A stretch of DNA of 64,000 nt from Paenibacillus cellulosilyticus (GCF_003182255.1 NZ_QGTQ01000002.1:482767-546766), one strand, 5' to 3'. Shown: positions 43,573 through 52,376, numbered from the stretch's first letter. A program made the numbers and translations. The notes: a model not told the origin generated them from the sequence alone.

Positions 43573-43723
43573 AGCAATTTGCTTTCTTCTTCGAAATGAC
43601 TAACAGTAAGCAAATTGCTTACTTCGTAAGCATACGCTTAGCAATTTGCTTTCTTCCTCGAAATCACTACCTGCGAGCAAATTGCTTGCTTCGTAAGCAT
43701 ACGCTTAGCAATTTGCTTTCTTC
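43573..43723. repeat. 67-bp tandem repeat (2.25 units) with self-complementary arms
   Basis: Units start at 43573 and 43640, with a partial unit from 43707 to 43723. Each unit has AGCAATTTGCT and, about 38 bases later, its reverse complement AGCAAATTGCT. A TAAGC-ATAC-GCTTA palindrome follows. Unit differences are few. It fills the whole gap between the IclR stop and the SDR start. Confidence 0.9.
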
Positions 43724-43724
43724 A

Positions 43725-44477
43725 TTATCCGAGCCCTGAAATACGACTCGCCGTAACGGCTACCGCTTCGCGGATCGCGTCACGTCTGCTTTCCCATTCA
43801 AACACACTTATCGAGCAGCTGATTGCTGCAACGGCATGACCGTCCGGACGAAATACAGGTGCAGCAGCACAACAAATACCAACAACACCTTCCTGCATCT
43901 CTTCCGCAATGCCAGTCTGGCGGAACAGCGCGAGCTGTTGGAAGAATGTGTCGCGATCCGTGATCGAATAAGGCGTACTCTGCTCTCCGATCGTCTGCTC
44001 CGGATACAGCTCGTTCAACGTCTGCTCGTCCAGCTTAGACAACAACGCCTTGCCAAGCGCCGTGACATGTGCAGGCAGCCGAGCACCAGGCGAAGAAGCA
44101 AGCCGAAGCGGCGTCTTTGCTTCCTCCATTGCTAGATAGATGACCTCACGACCTTCAAGCCTAGCAAGCTGGAAAGTGGCGCCTACTGATGCGGCAGCCG
44201 TTCGCGCCTCCCGGTGGAATGCAGCTACAAAATCAAACTGTCTGAAAAACGCATTGCCAATCGCACCCGCAGTCGATCCGAGCGAGTATGTATCATCCTC
44301 GTTCTTCTCGATCCATCGAAGCGACTCCAGCGTGTACAGCAGCGAGAACATCGAGCTCTTGTTCACATCGAGCCTTCTTGCGAGATCGATCAGGCGAAGT
44401 CGTGCAGGCTCGGCCGCTACGAGAAGCATGACATCGTTCGCACGCCGAACTGCAGGAACCTGATATTTGTCCGTCAA
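43725..44477 (-). CDS. IclR family transcriptional regulator
   Basis: A 250-residue regulator. It has an N-terminal winged helix-turn-helix (RRANDVMLLVAAEPARLRLI, DLARRLDVNKSSMFSLLYTL) and a C-terminal ligand domain with SSPGARLPAHVTALGKALLS. VGICCAAAPVFRPDGHAVAA follows, with the typical small-molecule pocket. TTG 44477 is the start, ten bases after GGAGG. It lies upstream of the SDR-FAH genes on the same strand and divergent from the isomerase gene, so it probably controls both. Confidence 0.9.
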   Translation of the reverse strand: MTDKYQVPAVRRANDVMLLVAAEPARLRLIDLARRLDVNKSSMFSLLYTLESLRWIEKNEDDTYSLGSTAGAIGNAFFRQFDFVAAFHREARTAAASVGATFQLARLEGREVIYLAMEEAKTPLRLASSPGARLPAHVTALGKALLSKLDEQTLNELYPEQTIGEQSTPYSITDRDTFFQQLALFRQTGIAEEMQEGVVGICCAAAPVFRPDGHAVAAISCSISVFEWESRRDAIREAVAVTASRISGLG

Positions 44478-44510
44478 ACGGTACTAGCCTCCATTCTGGG
44501 TGGATCATTT

Positions 44511-44552
44511 GGTTCTGATTTGGTTTTATATACAGAACCATGGTTTTATATA
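44511..44552. promoter_or_regulatory. Candidate IclR operator region
   Basis: The inverted repeat GGTTCTG (44511-44517) / CAGAACC (44533-44539) overlaps a direct repeat TGGTTTTATATA at 44521-44532 and 44541-44552, 20 bases apart. It sits in the divergent promoter region between the regulator and the isomerase gene, 34 bases upstream of the regulator start. Confidence 0.55.
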
Positions 44553-44725
44553 TTGGTATTGTATCATGGTTTTTCGGGATGGATCAATATCCATCATTGA
44601 CTTTCGATTGATTGCTGCAGCATTAAGCGCGCTGAATCCTGTGTTACAATGAAGCTGTAGTCGAAATTCCAATAAATCACTGTTATTCATCATTGAATAT
44701 TTCATTTCAGAAGGGATGTTACTCG

Positions 44726-45592
44726 ATGATTTGTTCTGTCTTTACCGTTGCAACGCCAGATTTGTCACCACAAGAGCTGCTGACTGCAGCGAAGGAAGCC
44801 GGAATTAGCGCGATCGAATGGCGGTGCACACGCATTCCGGACAGCATGAAGAATGATCCGCCTTCCTTCTGGGGTAACAATCGATGCACGTTAGACCCGG
44901 ATGCCTCGCCGCAATTGCTGGCTGAGCTTCGTGAAGCAACCGCTGCTCATGGACTGCGTTCGCTCGCAGTCGTCCCTTATTTGAAGTGCGGGGACCTGGA
45001 AGAAACAGAACGTATCTTGTCGGTAGCGTCTGCACTTGGCGCATCGTATATCCGACTCGGTGTGCCCGGATACAATGGCAGCCGTCCATATGGAGAATTG
45101 CTGCAAGAGGGACAAGCCTATATTCGCGAAGCTGAGAAACTGACTCGTCGTTATGGTGTCAAAGGCCTTGTTGAGACGCATCATGCTACAATCGCGCCAA
45201 GCGCCTCGCTCGCTCTTCGTCTGATCGAAGGCTGCAACCCGGAAGATATCGGCGTGCTGTATGATCCAGGCAACCTCATACATGAAGGTTTTGAGCAATA
45301 CCGGATGGGTCTGGAACTGCTTGGTCCCTATCTCGCACATGTCCATGTAAAAAATGCCGGCTGGATACCTGCATCCGATAGCACGAATCCGCTTGATCCT
45401 GCATCGTGGCGCTGCGCTTGGCAGCCTGTTGCGAATGGTATCGTTCCATGGAAACGTGTTCTTGAAGACTTGAAGGCGGTCGGTTATGAAGGCGCTTTCG
45501 GTATCGAGGACTTCAGCGGTGCCTATAACAGCAGCGAAATGCTGCAATTGTTCGTTCGCCAGATGAACGCATGGTGGGAGGAACTGCAATAG
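44726..45592 (+). CDS. Sugar phosphate isomerase/epimerase (TIM barrel)
   Basis: A 288-residue xylose-isomerase-like TIM-barrel protein (AP-endonuclease-2 fold). Metal ligands are suggested by VETHHATIAP, GVLYDPGNLIHEG, HVHVKNAGW and FGIEDFSG. It may epimerise or isomerise a keto-sugar acid in the same pathway as the SDR and FAH proteins. ATG 44726 follows AGAAGGGA. It is transcribed away from the IclR gene, with the shared operator region between them. Confidence 0.87.
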   Translation: MICSVFTVATPDLSPQELLTAAKEAGISAIEWRCTRIPDSMKNDPPSFWGNNRCTLDPDASPQLLAELREATAAHGLRSLAVVPYLKCGDLEETERILSVASALGASYIRLGVPGYNGSRPYGELLQEGQAYIREAEKLTRRYGVKGLVETHHATIAPSASLALRLIEGCNPEDIGVLYDPGNLIHEGFEQYRMGLELLGPYLAHVHVKNAGWIPASDSTNPLDPASWRCAWQPVANGIVPWKRVLEDLKAVGYEGAFGIEDFSGAYNSSEMLQLFVRQMNAWWEELQ

Positions 45593-45706
45593 GCAAGGGC
45601 AGAGACTTAACCATCGCCCGATTATATGTATAACATTGGCGTTCCACGGAGAAAACAACGAGGATTGTATTTTTTCTCCGCCCTCCGCTTGAAGGGAGAA
45701 CGTCCA

Positions 45707-46576
45707 ATGAAACAACAGTCTATAACTTGTCTGCTGATCGTCCTTGCACTTATGCTCGCCAATCCGATCGACGCTTCGGCCCAGCCGTCTGCAGCCAATC
45801 ATGAAGCAGATGACCATGCAGCTATCTCGATCGAAACCAGCGACGCCATGCAATCGACAGAGCAGTACAATTCGTTCGCCCGCACACGTAAGAAGCAGCG
45901 GAAGCAGGCTGTCATGAGCTGGGTCACGCTGGAGAAGCGTTACCCAGGCGCGTTTGTCACACATGGACCTCGCAATGTACGACGTGCCGCGCTTACGTTT
46001 GACGATGTGCCGGATCCACGCTATACAGGCAAGGTGCTAGACGTGCTTGCGCGCTATAACGTGAAAGCGACTTTCTTCGTGCTTGGTTCACTCGCTGCAC
46101 GTTATCCTGCGCTCGTACGCCGCATGGAGCGTGAAGGGCATACCGTGGGCAATCACTCTTACAACCATGCCGTATTCTCGCAATTGACCGCCGAACAGTA
46201 TAACCGCCAAATTGCACGTACAGATGCGATTCTCGCGCCGCTCGTTGGATATAGTCCGCGGTATATCCGACCGCCTTATGGCGAGATTCGCTCGGCGCAG
46301 GTGCAGTGGGCGAAGCGCAACGGCTACGTGATTGTGAACTGGGACGTCGATTCCGTCGATTGGCGAAGCCTGCGCAGCCGTGCGGTTATTATCAACGTCC
46401 GTAAAACACTTCAGCCTGGCTCGATCATCCTCCAACACGCGGGCGGAGGCGCTACACAGGACCTGTCAGGAACCGTTGAGGCGCTGCCTGTCATCATCCG
46501 AATGCTCAAGAACAAAGGGTATGAGCTTGTAACGATCCCGGAGATGTTGGGCTCATCCGACGGTCGACGGCAGTGA
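45707..46576 (+). CDS. Secreted polysaccharide deacetylase (NodB domain)
   Basis: A 289-residue exported deacetylase, likely acting on peptidoglycan or another N-acetylated glycan. The signal peptide is MKQQSITCLLIVLALMLA...DASA, followed by a polar linker. The NodB domain has TFDDVPD (the usual DDGP changed to DDVP), VKATFFVLGS, HTVGNHSYNHA with the metal His pair, RPPYGEI and ILQHAGGG. ATG 45707 follows GAAGGGAG. The DDVP variant leaves the catalytic Asp pair intact. It is monocistronic. Confidence 0.9.
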   Translation: MKQQSITCLLIVLALMLANPIDASAQPSAANHEADDHAAISIETSDAMQSTEQYNSFARTRKKQRKQAVMSWVTLEKRYPGAFVTHGPRNVRRAALTFDDVPDPRYTGKVLDVLARYNVKATFFVLGSLAARYPALVRRMEREGHTVGNHSYNHAVFSQLTAEQYNRQIARTDAILAPLVGYSPRYIRPPYGEIRSAQVQWAKRNGYVIVNWDVDSVDWRSLRSRAVIINVRKTLQPGSIILQHAGGGATQDLSGTVEALPVIIRMLKNKGYELVTIPEMLGSSDGRRQ

Positions 46577-46905
46577 CTGCTTCCGCGATGTCATGGTGGA
46601 GCTGGCTGCAGAGCGGACCCGGCTCTAGCCTGTTCTAACGGACACAGCAGCTGTTATCCGGCTTGAGATGGACTCTAGCTGAACCTAACGGACTCAGACG
46701 TCGTTATTGTGCATCAACCGCCTATAGCGAGGCGACAAACAGCTAATTAAGAACGCTGAAGTCCGTTAGGAATGCCGTATTCAAAAAATGAGCAGCGTAG
46801 CGTCTCTCATGTCCATTAGGCGCGGCGAGAGCCGATTCATACCCGATGCGATAGCGCGCCTGCGTTACATAAAGGCGCCTTGGCCACTTCTCCGGCCTAC
46901 ACAAA
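46577..46905. repeat. Intergenic repeat cluster with CTAACGGAC units
   Basis: CTAACGGACACAG at 46635-46647 and CTAACGGACTCAG at 46685-46697 lie exactly 50 bases apart, each followed after a few bases by GTTAT. An inverted GTCCGTTAG is at 46761-46769. No gene is present. This is a small dispersed-repeat cluster. Confidence 0.65.
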
Positions 46906-46909
46906 CAAC

Positions 46910-46947
46910 AAGAAAGCGGAGGCGCAATATTGCACCTCCGCTTTCTT
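46910..46947. terminator. Terminator after the LysM-3D gene (bidirectional)
   Basis: The perfect 17-base arms AAGAAAGCGGAGGCGCA and its complement, with U-rich flanks, 35 bases beyond the stop at 46982. Confidence 0.85.
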
Positions 46948-46981
46948 GTTGCTTTTTAGCGCGAGCCAGATGATCGATGAA

Positions 46982-47668
46982 TCAAGATTCCAGTACGTAC
47001 ACCTTCACGTATTGAAAACCGAAGTTACTCACTTCAGATGCCGTGCCTGGGACGAACATGTCAATGCGATTACCTTTAATCGCGCTTCCTACATCCAGTG
47101 CCGTAGCGAGCATTCCCCCGACAGGGAGTCCCGCGAAGTCGTAGCCGACTATGTACAGCTTCGTACCCAATGGAATCTGTGATGGATCGACTGCCACTGT
47201 ACCTACCTTGAGCGAATTACCGAAGTAATCAAGCCCGCCCCAACCGCCATTTTCGGCCGGATCTGCTGAATAGGCGGTGGCCGTCATCTGAATCGTTCGA
47301 GCTACGTCGTACTGCTTACCACTGACAGTCACACTGTCGTTGCTAACTGCACTTGCTGCTGTTGAAACCGACGTTGCAGGCGTAGATGCCAGCTTAAACG
47401 TATTGTTAATCGTCGGAATCGAGAGTCGCTGCCCTTCGATAATATTGTTCGGATTTACATTCGGATTAGCTGCAGCAATCTGCTGCACCGTAAGCCCGTA
47501 ATATTGGGACAGCGTCCAGAACGTCGTCGTCTTCGTCGCCACGTGAACAGAAGCCGCATCGGCAGATGCCGCGGACCAAGCGATCGAAACGCCAAGAAGA
47601 GCGGCAGCGGCTGTACGAGCCCACTGCTTCAAACATTTTGAAAACGGTTTCATTGATGATTGCGTCAT
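46982..47668 (-). CDS. Exported LysM and 3D domain cell-wall protein
   Basis: A 228-residue secreted wall-lytic-type protein. The signal peptide ends around ASADAAS. A LysM peptidoglycan-binding motif occupies about residues 40-90 (FWTLSQYYGLTVQQIAAANP). A C-terminal 3D domain follows, named for its three Asp, as in MltA-like lytic transglycosylases and YocH (MTATAYSADPAENGGWG, VAVDPSQIPLGTKLYI, ALDVGSAIKGNRIDMFVP). It is controlled by a c-di-AMP riboswitch, as known for wall hydrolases of this type. ATG 47668 is 11 bases after AGGAGG. Confidence 0.92.
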   Translation of the reverse strand: MTQSSMKPFSKCLKQWARTAAAALLGVSIAWSAASADAASVHVATKTTTFWTLSQYYGLTVQQIAAANPNVNPNNIIEGQRLSIPTINNTFKLASTPATSVSTAASAVSNDSVTVSGKQYDVARTIQMTATAYSADPAENGGWGGLDYFGNSLKVGTVAVDPSQIPLGTKLYIVGYDFAGLPVGGMLATALDVGSAIKGNRIDMFVPGTASEVSNFGFQYVKVYVLES

Positions 47669-47691
47669 TAAGTTGTAATCCTCCTGTGTAT

Positions 47692-47856
47692 ACGCCTACG
47701 AGGTTAGTTGTCGGATTCGGTTAAGGAGTCACCCTACGCATAATCCAACTGGTCAAGGCCAGCTGATCTGCGATTCACCCCGAGGATTCAGCACAGCAGA
47801 CTGCCTGTACTGATTTCCATGAATCTCCCCCGCACGTTAGTTTCGGCTCGCGTAAA
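47692..47856 (-). promoter_or_regulatory. c-di-AMP (ydaO-yuaA type) riboswitch
   Basis: The leader carries the conserved blocks GCGGGGGAG, GGGGTGAATCGC, TAGGGTGACTCC, TTAACCGAATCCG and CTAACCTCGTAGGCG in the order of the ydaO-yuaA family. P1 closes with ACGC (5') and GCGT (3'). It lies directly ahead of the AGGAGG of the LysM-3D gene. No clear terminator lies between, so translational control or a processing effect is possible. Confidence 0.93.
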
Positions 47857-48149
47857 ACAATACCACATTAGACTCACCCATGAAACTGGTAAATGACGCC
47901 ACAACTTGTTCAGCCTTACTCCCGCCTGCATTTCATTGAAACGTCTGTCGCTACTCTGTGATTGATTGAAATGTGTATTGTTCCGAAAAATGAAGCTGCT
48001 TGGAAGACAAAAACTCGTAAAGTCTTATCTTTGTACAAATGCCGTTGCAGGCACGATTCCTGCGTGAATACAATGGCATAGCATTTGTATATGGAAGCTG
48101 TTTGTCCCGTTACACGGACCTGGCTCGTAATTGGAGGTCGTTGCATTAC
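47857..48149. other. Divergent intergenic region between the riboswitch and manC
   Basis: About 290 bases without a gene. It should hold promoters for both directions. No -35/-10 pair of high quality was recognised. The ribosome site TTGGAGG is at 48131-48137. Confidence 0.3.
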
Positions 48150-49181
48150 ATGATGAACATCATGATCATGGCCGGCGGCAAAGGTACCCGGTTCTGGCCC
48201 CGCAGCGTCAAAACGATACCTAAGCAATTCCTGTCATTCGGCTCGGGACCTACGCTCATCCAGCAGACTGTTGACCGATTCCGGCGCCTTGTGCCTGATG
48301 AACGTCTATTCATTGCAGCTCCATCCGCACACATCCCGCTCGTAACCAGCCAATTACCTTCTCTAGCCACTGAACAAATCTTCATCGAGCCGGAGCAAAA
48401 AGGGACTGCCGCGTGTATCGCTTATGCTGCCTATTCTATGCTGGCCAAAGGCGACGATCGCCCGATCGTATTCGTGCCGGCAGATCAATATGTTGCTGAT
48501 GATGACGTCTACCTTGCTGCCATCGAGCGTGCGGCACAAGCTGCGTCGGCAGCAAACTCCATCGTTACGCTCGGTATCCGGCCAGATCGCCCCGATACCG
48601 GATTCGGCTACATGGAGATTGAACCCGATGAGGGCGAGATAGAAACAGACGCAGGGGACCTGCTGCATAAAGTCAAACGTTTCATAGAGAAGCCTGACGC
48701 TGCTACAGCGGAAGTGCTTATTCAGCAGCATAATGTGTATTGGAACAGCGGCATCGTCGCCTGGCGCCCCTCTTCGATCATGCATCACATTACGCAGAAA
48801 GAACCAGAACTATGGCGCCCGTTCAAAGACCATCAAGGTGATGCTGCGCTAGCCTATGCAGCGATACCCGAGCTGTCTATCGACTACGCTATTCTGGAGA
48901 AGACCGATGAGATCCGATGCATTCCGATTGATTGCGGCTGGGACGATATCGGATCTTGGGCTGCTTTTCGCCGGCACCATGTTCCAGATGCTGATGGCAA
49001 TGTGGCGAAGGGAGCCATTCGGCTGTACGAGAGTGAAGGCAACACCGTCTACTCAGAGACAGAGACGCTGCTCATCGGGGTATCCGATCTTATCGTCGTC
49101 TCCACCCCACACGGCCTGCTCGTCTGTCACCGGTCCGAGGAGCCTCGCCTGAAACATTGGCTGAACGAATCATCGAGGTGA
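48150..49181 (+). CDS. manC: Mannose-1-phosphate guanylyltransferase
   Basis: Makes GDP-mannose from GTP and mannose-1-phosphate. The 343-residue protein has the nucleotidyltransferase loop MAGGKGTRFWPRS and PKQFLSFGSG. RPIVFVPADQYVADD (metal Asp), FIEKPDAATA, YWNSGIVAWRPSSI and DCGWDDIGSW follow. The C-terminal isomerase domain of bifunctional ManC/AlgA is absent. ATG 48150 is about 12 bases after GGAGG. It is the first gene of a four-gene glycan block, with seven bases to the next gene. ManA at 15.6 kb could supply its precursor. Confidence 0.93.
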   Translation: MMNIMIMAGGKGTRFWPRSVKTIPKQFLSFGSGPTLIQQTVDRFRRLVPDERLFIAAPSAHIPLVTSQLPSLATEQIFIEPEQKGTAACIAYAAYSMLAKGDDRPIVFVPADQYVADDDVYLAAIERAAQAASAANSIVTLGIRPDRPDTGFGYMEIEPDEGEIETDAGDLLHKVKRFIEKPDAATAEVLIQQHNVYWNSGIVAWRPSSIMHHITQKEPELWRPFKDHQGDAALAYAAIPELSIDYAILEKTDEIRCIPIDCGWDDIGSWAAFRRHHVPDADGNVAKGAIRLYESEGNTVYSETETLLIGVSDLIVVSTPHGLLVCHRSEEPRLKHWLNESSR

Positions 49182-49188
49182 TGCAAGC

Positions 49189-50145
49189 GTGAAGGCACTT
49201 ATTACGGGCGTCACCGGCTTTGTCGGCAGCCACCTGGCATCGTATTTGCTCGGCGAAGGCATCGAGGTCGTCGGCACCTGCCGCAGGCAGCGTGACGGAA
49301 GCGTTCCACCGACAGTCGAGAACATTCGCCTAGTCGAATGCGAGCTGCGCGATAAAACGGCAGTCGAGGCCGTTATCGCTGCCGAACGTCCGGATTATTT
49401 GTTCCACCTGGCTGCACAAAGCTTCGTCCCCGCTTCCTGGGCATCGCCCGGCGACACGATTCATAACAACGTAGCAGGCCAGGTGCATTTGCTTGATGCG
49501 ATCCGACGGCTTAAGCTGCCGACGAAGGTGCTCATTGCAGGCTCAAGCGAAGAATATGGCGAGGTGCTTGCCGATGAGATCCCTGTGAATGAGCACAATC
49601 CTCTCCGACCAATGAATCCATACGCCATTAGCAAGATCGCGCAAGATTTTCTCGGCATGCAATATTATCGTCAATATGGCATTCCTGTCGTCCGAATGCG
49701 GACGTTCAATCATATTGGCCCCGGGCAAAGCGAGCATTTCGTCACCTCCAGCTTTGCCAAACAGATCGCTGAGATCGAGAAAGGGCTGCGCCCGCCGGTG
49801 CTGTACGTTGGCAATCTAGACGCTCAGCGCGACTTCACTGATGTTCGCGACGTCGTTCGCGCCTACTGGTTAGCGATTCAGCATGGTGCGCCAGGTGACT
49901 GCTACAACATCGCCTCAGGCCGGAGCCATTCGATCGGTGAGTTGCTGCAGCTGTTATTATTGCTGTCCCCCATCACGGTCTCCGTTCAGCAAGACGCGGC
50001 TCGCATGCGGCCATCGGACGTTCCAATCGTCGTTGGCAATGCAGCCAAATTCACCCGTCTGACCGGCTGGACACCCGAAATCCCAATCGAAACGACGATG
50101 CAGGCTGTTCTCCACTATTGGCGTACTCTGCTCAGCCAGAGCTGA
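49189..50145 (+). CDS. NAD-dependent epimerase/dehydratase, probably GDP-6-deoxy-D-mannose reductase
   Basis: A 318-residue extended SDR. It has MKALITGVTGFVGSHLASYL, DYLFHLAAQSFVPASW, and GSSEEYG with the catalytic Tyr/Lys in NPYAISKIAQDF. RTFNHIGPGQ follows. The GSSEEYG and TFNHIGPGQ blocks match RMD-type GDP-4-keto-6-deoxymannose reductases better than GDP-mannose dehydratase. This would give GDP-D-rhamnose. A partner dehydratase (gmd) is not in the window, so it could itself be a dehydratase. The start at 49189 is seven bases after manC, in the same operon. Confidence 0.85.
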   Translation: MKALITGVTGFVGSHLASYLLGEGIEVVGTCRRQRDGSVPPTVENIRLVECELRDKTAVEAVIAAERPDYLFHLAAQSFVPASWASPGDTIHNNVAGQVHLLDAIRRLKLPTKVLIAGSSEEYGEVLADEIPVNEHNPLRPMNPYAISKIAQDFLGMQYYRQYGIPVVRMRTFNHIGPGQSEHFVTSSFAKQIAEIEKGLRPPVLYVGNLDAQRDFTDVRDVVRAYWLAIQHGAPGDCYNIASGRSHSIGELLQLLLLLSPITVSVQQDAARMRPSDVPIVVGNAAKFTRLTGWTPEIPIETTMQAVLHYWRTLLSQS

Positions 50146-50213
50146 CACGACACGACAGCCTGTTATGCCACATGCTTAACGGAGTTGATTCTTAAGAGGG
50201 CAGGTGAACAAAC

Positions 50214-52376
50214 ATGGCATCCCGTACAGCTAGAAGCTCATCCCGCTCCAAGACTCGTTCTTCCAGCGCGCGCAAACGATCCGTCCGATCTCGCTCTCGT
50301 TCGAGGGCATCGAAGTCTTCTAAACCTTCTAAGCTGCGGCGCAAGCGCGGCACCATTTACTCCAATCGCCGCCGACGCCGTGCGATGGGCAAACGCCGAA
50401 AGCGCACTTATGCCAAAGCAAGTCCTCCTCAGCATGTTCAACCGGCTTGGGAACGTTACGAGCGCGATCCGCAATACGGTACCTACGATCCCGGTCATGT
50501 AGATCATGCGCCAGTTATTATGGATAAGAAACCGCTGATCCGCCCCGTTACGATCATCATCCTAACATGGAATGGTCTTGACTATACGCGAAAATGTCTA
50601 GCCGCCCTTCAGCCTTCTCTGCAGGAGGGGATGACCGAGGTGCTTGTATTCGATAATGGCAGCACCGACGGTACGGTCAGCTACTTACAATCGATTCCAT
50701 GGGTGAAGCTCATTCCCCACCCGATCAATATTGGTTTCGTCGCAGGCAATAACGCCGCATTGCCCTATGCACTACCGGACAGCGACATCGTCCTGCTCAA
50801 CAATGATATTCTAGCCGAGCAGCACGACTGGCTGTCGAAGCTGCAAGAAACAGCCTACCAATCTCGTGACATCGGCATTGTTGGCTGCCGCCTGCACGGA
50901 CCAGAGGGCCAGCTGCATCATGCGGGCACTTACATCCTGCCGGATGATCTGACAGGCCAGCAGATCGGCGGCGAGGAACATGATCTTCGCCAATACACAG
51001 GGATCCGCGATGTGCAGGGCGTTATTTTTGCAGCAGCTTATTTGAAACGGGAGCTCATCCAACGGATCGGCTTCTTGGACACTGACTATTTCTCCTACTT
51101 CGAAGATACCGATTACTGCTTGAAGGCAATCATGTCCGGCTACCGTGTCGTCTGCGACGGACGCGTCACGCTGCATCATTACCACAATACGTCTACTCGC
51201 GTGAATGGCGTCGACTTCTGGGATATGTACAACAAATCACGCGAAGTGTTCCGGCGCAAATGGGCGGTACCGCTTGAGACACGCTACGAGAGCCGCGTCA
51301 ATTGGCAGTCACTTGCCTTCCTCTCCTTGTACGGGTATACGGAGACGTCGAGGAACTTGATGCTTGCACTTGATCGCAGTCACGTAAAAGTGTCTTATCG
51401 TTATGTGTACGGGCCGGGAACACCAATGCCATTCGGTGAGCCTGAGACAGGGCCGGACAACCGGATCAACTTGTTCAAGAAACGGTCGACAGCAGGTGAT
51501 CGTGTCCATATCGTATATGCGCAGGGCGATGTTTTTTTCAAAAATGACGGCGACTACAAAATCGGCTACACGATGCTGGAGGTCGACGGCCTCCCTGCGG
51601 ACTGGGTGCAGCAGTGCAACATGATGAATGAAGTATGGGTACCTTCTCGCTTCAATCTTCAGACGTTCCGTGACAGCGGCGTTCATGTACCGATTCAAGT
51701 TATGCCGCTCGGCGTCGACCCTGAATATTTCCACCCTCACATTCGAGGCAAACGGTTCTCCGACAAGTTCACCTTCTTGTCCGTATTCGAGTGGGGCGAG
51801 CGCAAATCGCCGGAGACGTTGTTCGAAGCATTTGGCACGGCTTTCCATGGACGGGATGATGTACTGCTTGTCTGTAAAATCATTAATAATGATCCTACCA
51901 TCGACGTACCGTCCGAAATTCGCAAGCTAAGACTCGGGTCTGCCGCAGACCGTATTCTTGTGCTGCATAATGATAAAATCCCGTCGCACTGGATGGGCAG
52001 CCTGTATCGCTCCGCAGACTGCTTCGTATTGCCAACTCGCGGCGAAGGCTGGGGCATGCCGATTCTGGAGGCTATGGCTTGTGGTCTTCCGGTTATTGCG
52101 ACCAACTGGAGCGCGCAGACAGAGTTCATGACCGAGTCGAACAGCTATCCGCTTCGGGTGAAACGTCTTGTCCCTGCAGAAGCAAGATGTGTTTACTACC
52201 ACGGCTTCAACTGGGCGGAGCCGGATCTGAATCATCTGATCGAAATGATGCGTTATGTCGCTGACCATCCGCAGGAAGCAGCCGAGAAAGGCCGTGCCGC
52301 AGCCGCTGACATGCATAGTCGTTTCACATGGGACCATGCAGCCGCTAGAATGAAAAACCGGTTGCTGATGTTATGA
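50214..52376 (+). CDS. Two-domain glycosyltransferase (GT2 plus GT4) with Arg/Ser-rich N-terminal tail
   Basis: A 720-residue protein in three parts. Residues 1-70 are an Arg/Ser/Lys tail (blocks such as RSRSRSRASKSSK). Residues 110-345 are a family 2 glycosyltransferase (VTIIILTWNGLDYTRKC, DNGSTDGT, LLNNDI, FEDTDY), of rhamnosyltransferase type. Residues 430-720 are a GT-B family 4 domain (FLSVFEWGERKSPE, RGEGWGMPILEAMACGLP). The start is about eight bases after GGGCAGG, a moderate site. It sits downstream of the RMD-like gene and overlaps the next glycosyltransferase by four bases. Its natural acceptor is unknown. Confidence 0.9.
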   Translation: MASRTARSSSRSKTRSSSARKRSVRSRSRSRASKSSKPSKLRRKRGTIYSNRRRRRAMGKRRKRTYAKASPPQHVQPAWERYERDPQYGTYDPGHVDHAPVIMDKKPLIRPVTIIILTWNGLDYTRKCLAALQPSLQEGMTEVLVFDNGSTDGTVSYLQSIPWVKLIPHPINIGFVAGNNAALPYALPDSDIVLLNNDILAEQHDWLSKLQETAYQSRDIGIVGCRLHGPEGQLHHAGTYILPDDLTGQQIGGEEHDLRQYTGIRDVQGVIFAAAYLKRELIQRIGFLDTDYFSYFEDTDYCLKAIMSGYRVVCDGRVTLHHYHNTSTRVNGVDFWDMYNKSREVFRRKWAVPLETRYESRVNWQSLAFLSLYGYTETSRNLMLALDRSHVKVSYRYVYGPGTPMPFGEPETGPDNRINLFKKRSTAGDRVHIVYAQGDVFFKNDGDYKIGYTMLEVDGLPADWVQQCNMMNEVWVPSRFNLQTFRDSGVHVPIQVMPLGVDPEYFHPHIRGKRFSDKFTFLSVFEWGERKSPETLFEAFGTAFHGRDDVLLVCKIINNDPTIDVPSEIRKLRLGSAADRILVLHNDKIPSHWMGSLYRSADCFVLPTRGEGWGMPILEAMACGLPVIATNWSAQTEFMTESNSYPLRVKRLVPAEARCVYYHGFNWAEPDLNHLIEMMRYVADHPQEAAEKGRAAAADMHSRFTWDHAAARMKNRLLML

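Noticed and set aside
43573-43723. CRISPR-like array
   Set aside because: Only two and a quarter units of 67 bp with similar, not unique, spacers; no cas genes.
44891-45964. 357-codon minus-strand open frame opposite the isomerase and deacetylase genes
   Set aside because: It crosses two well-supported genes and an intergenic gap; no motif or ribosome site.
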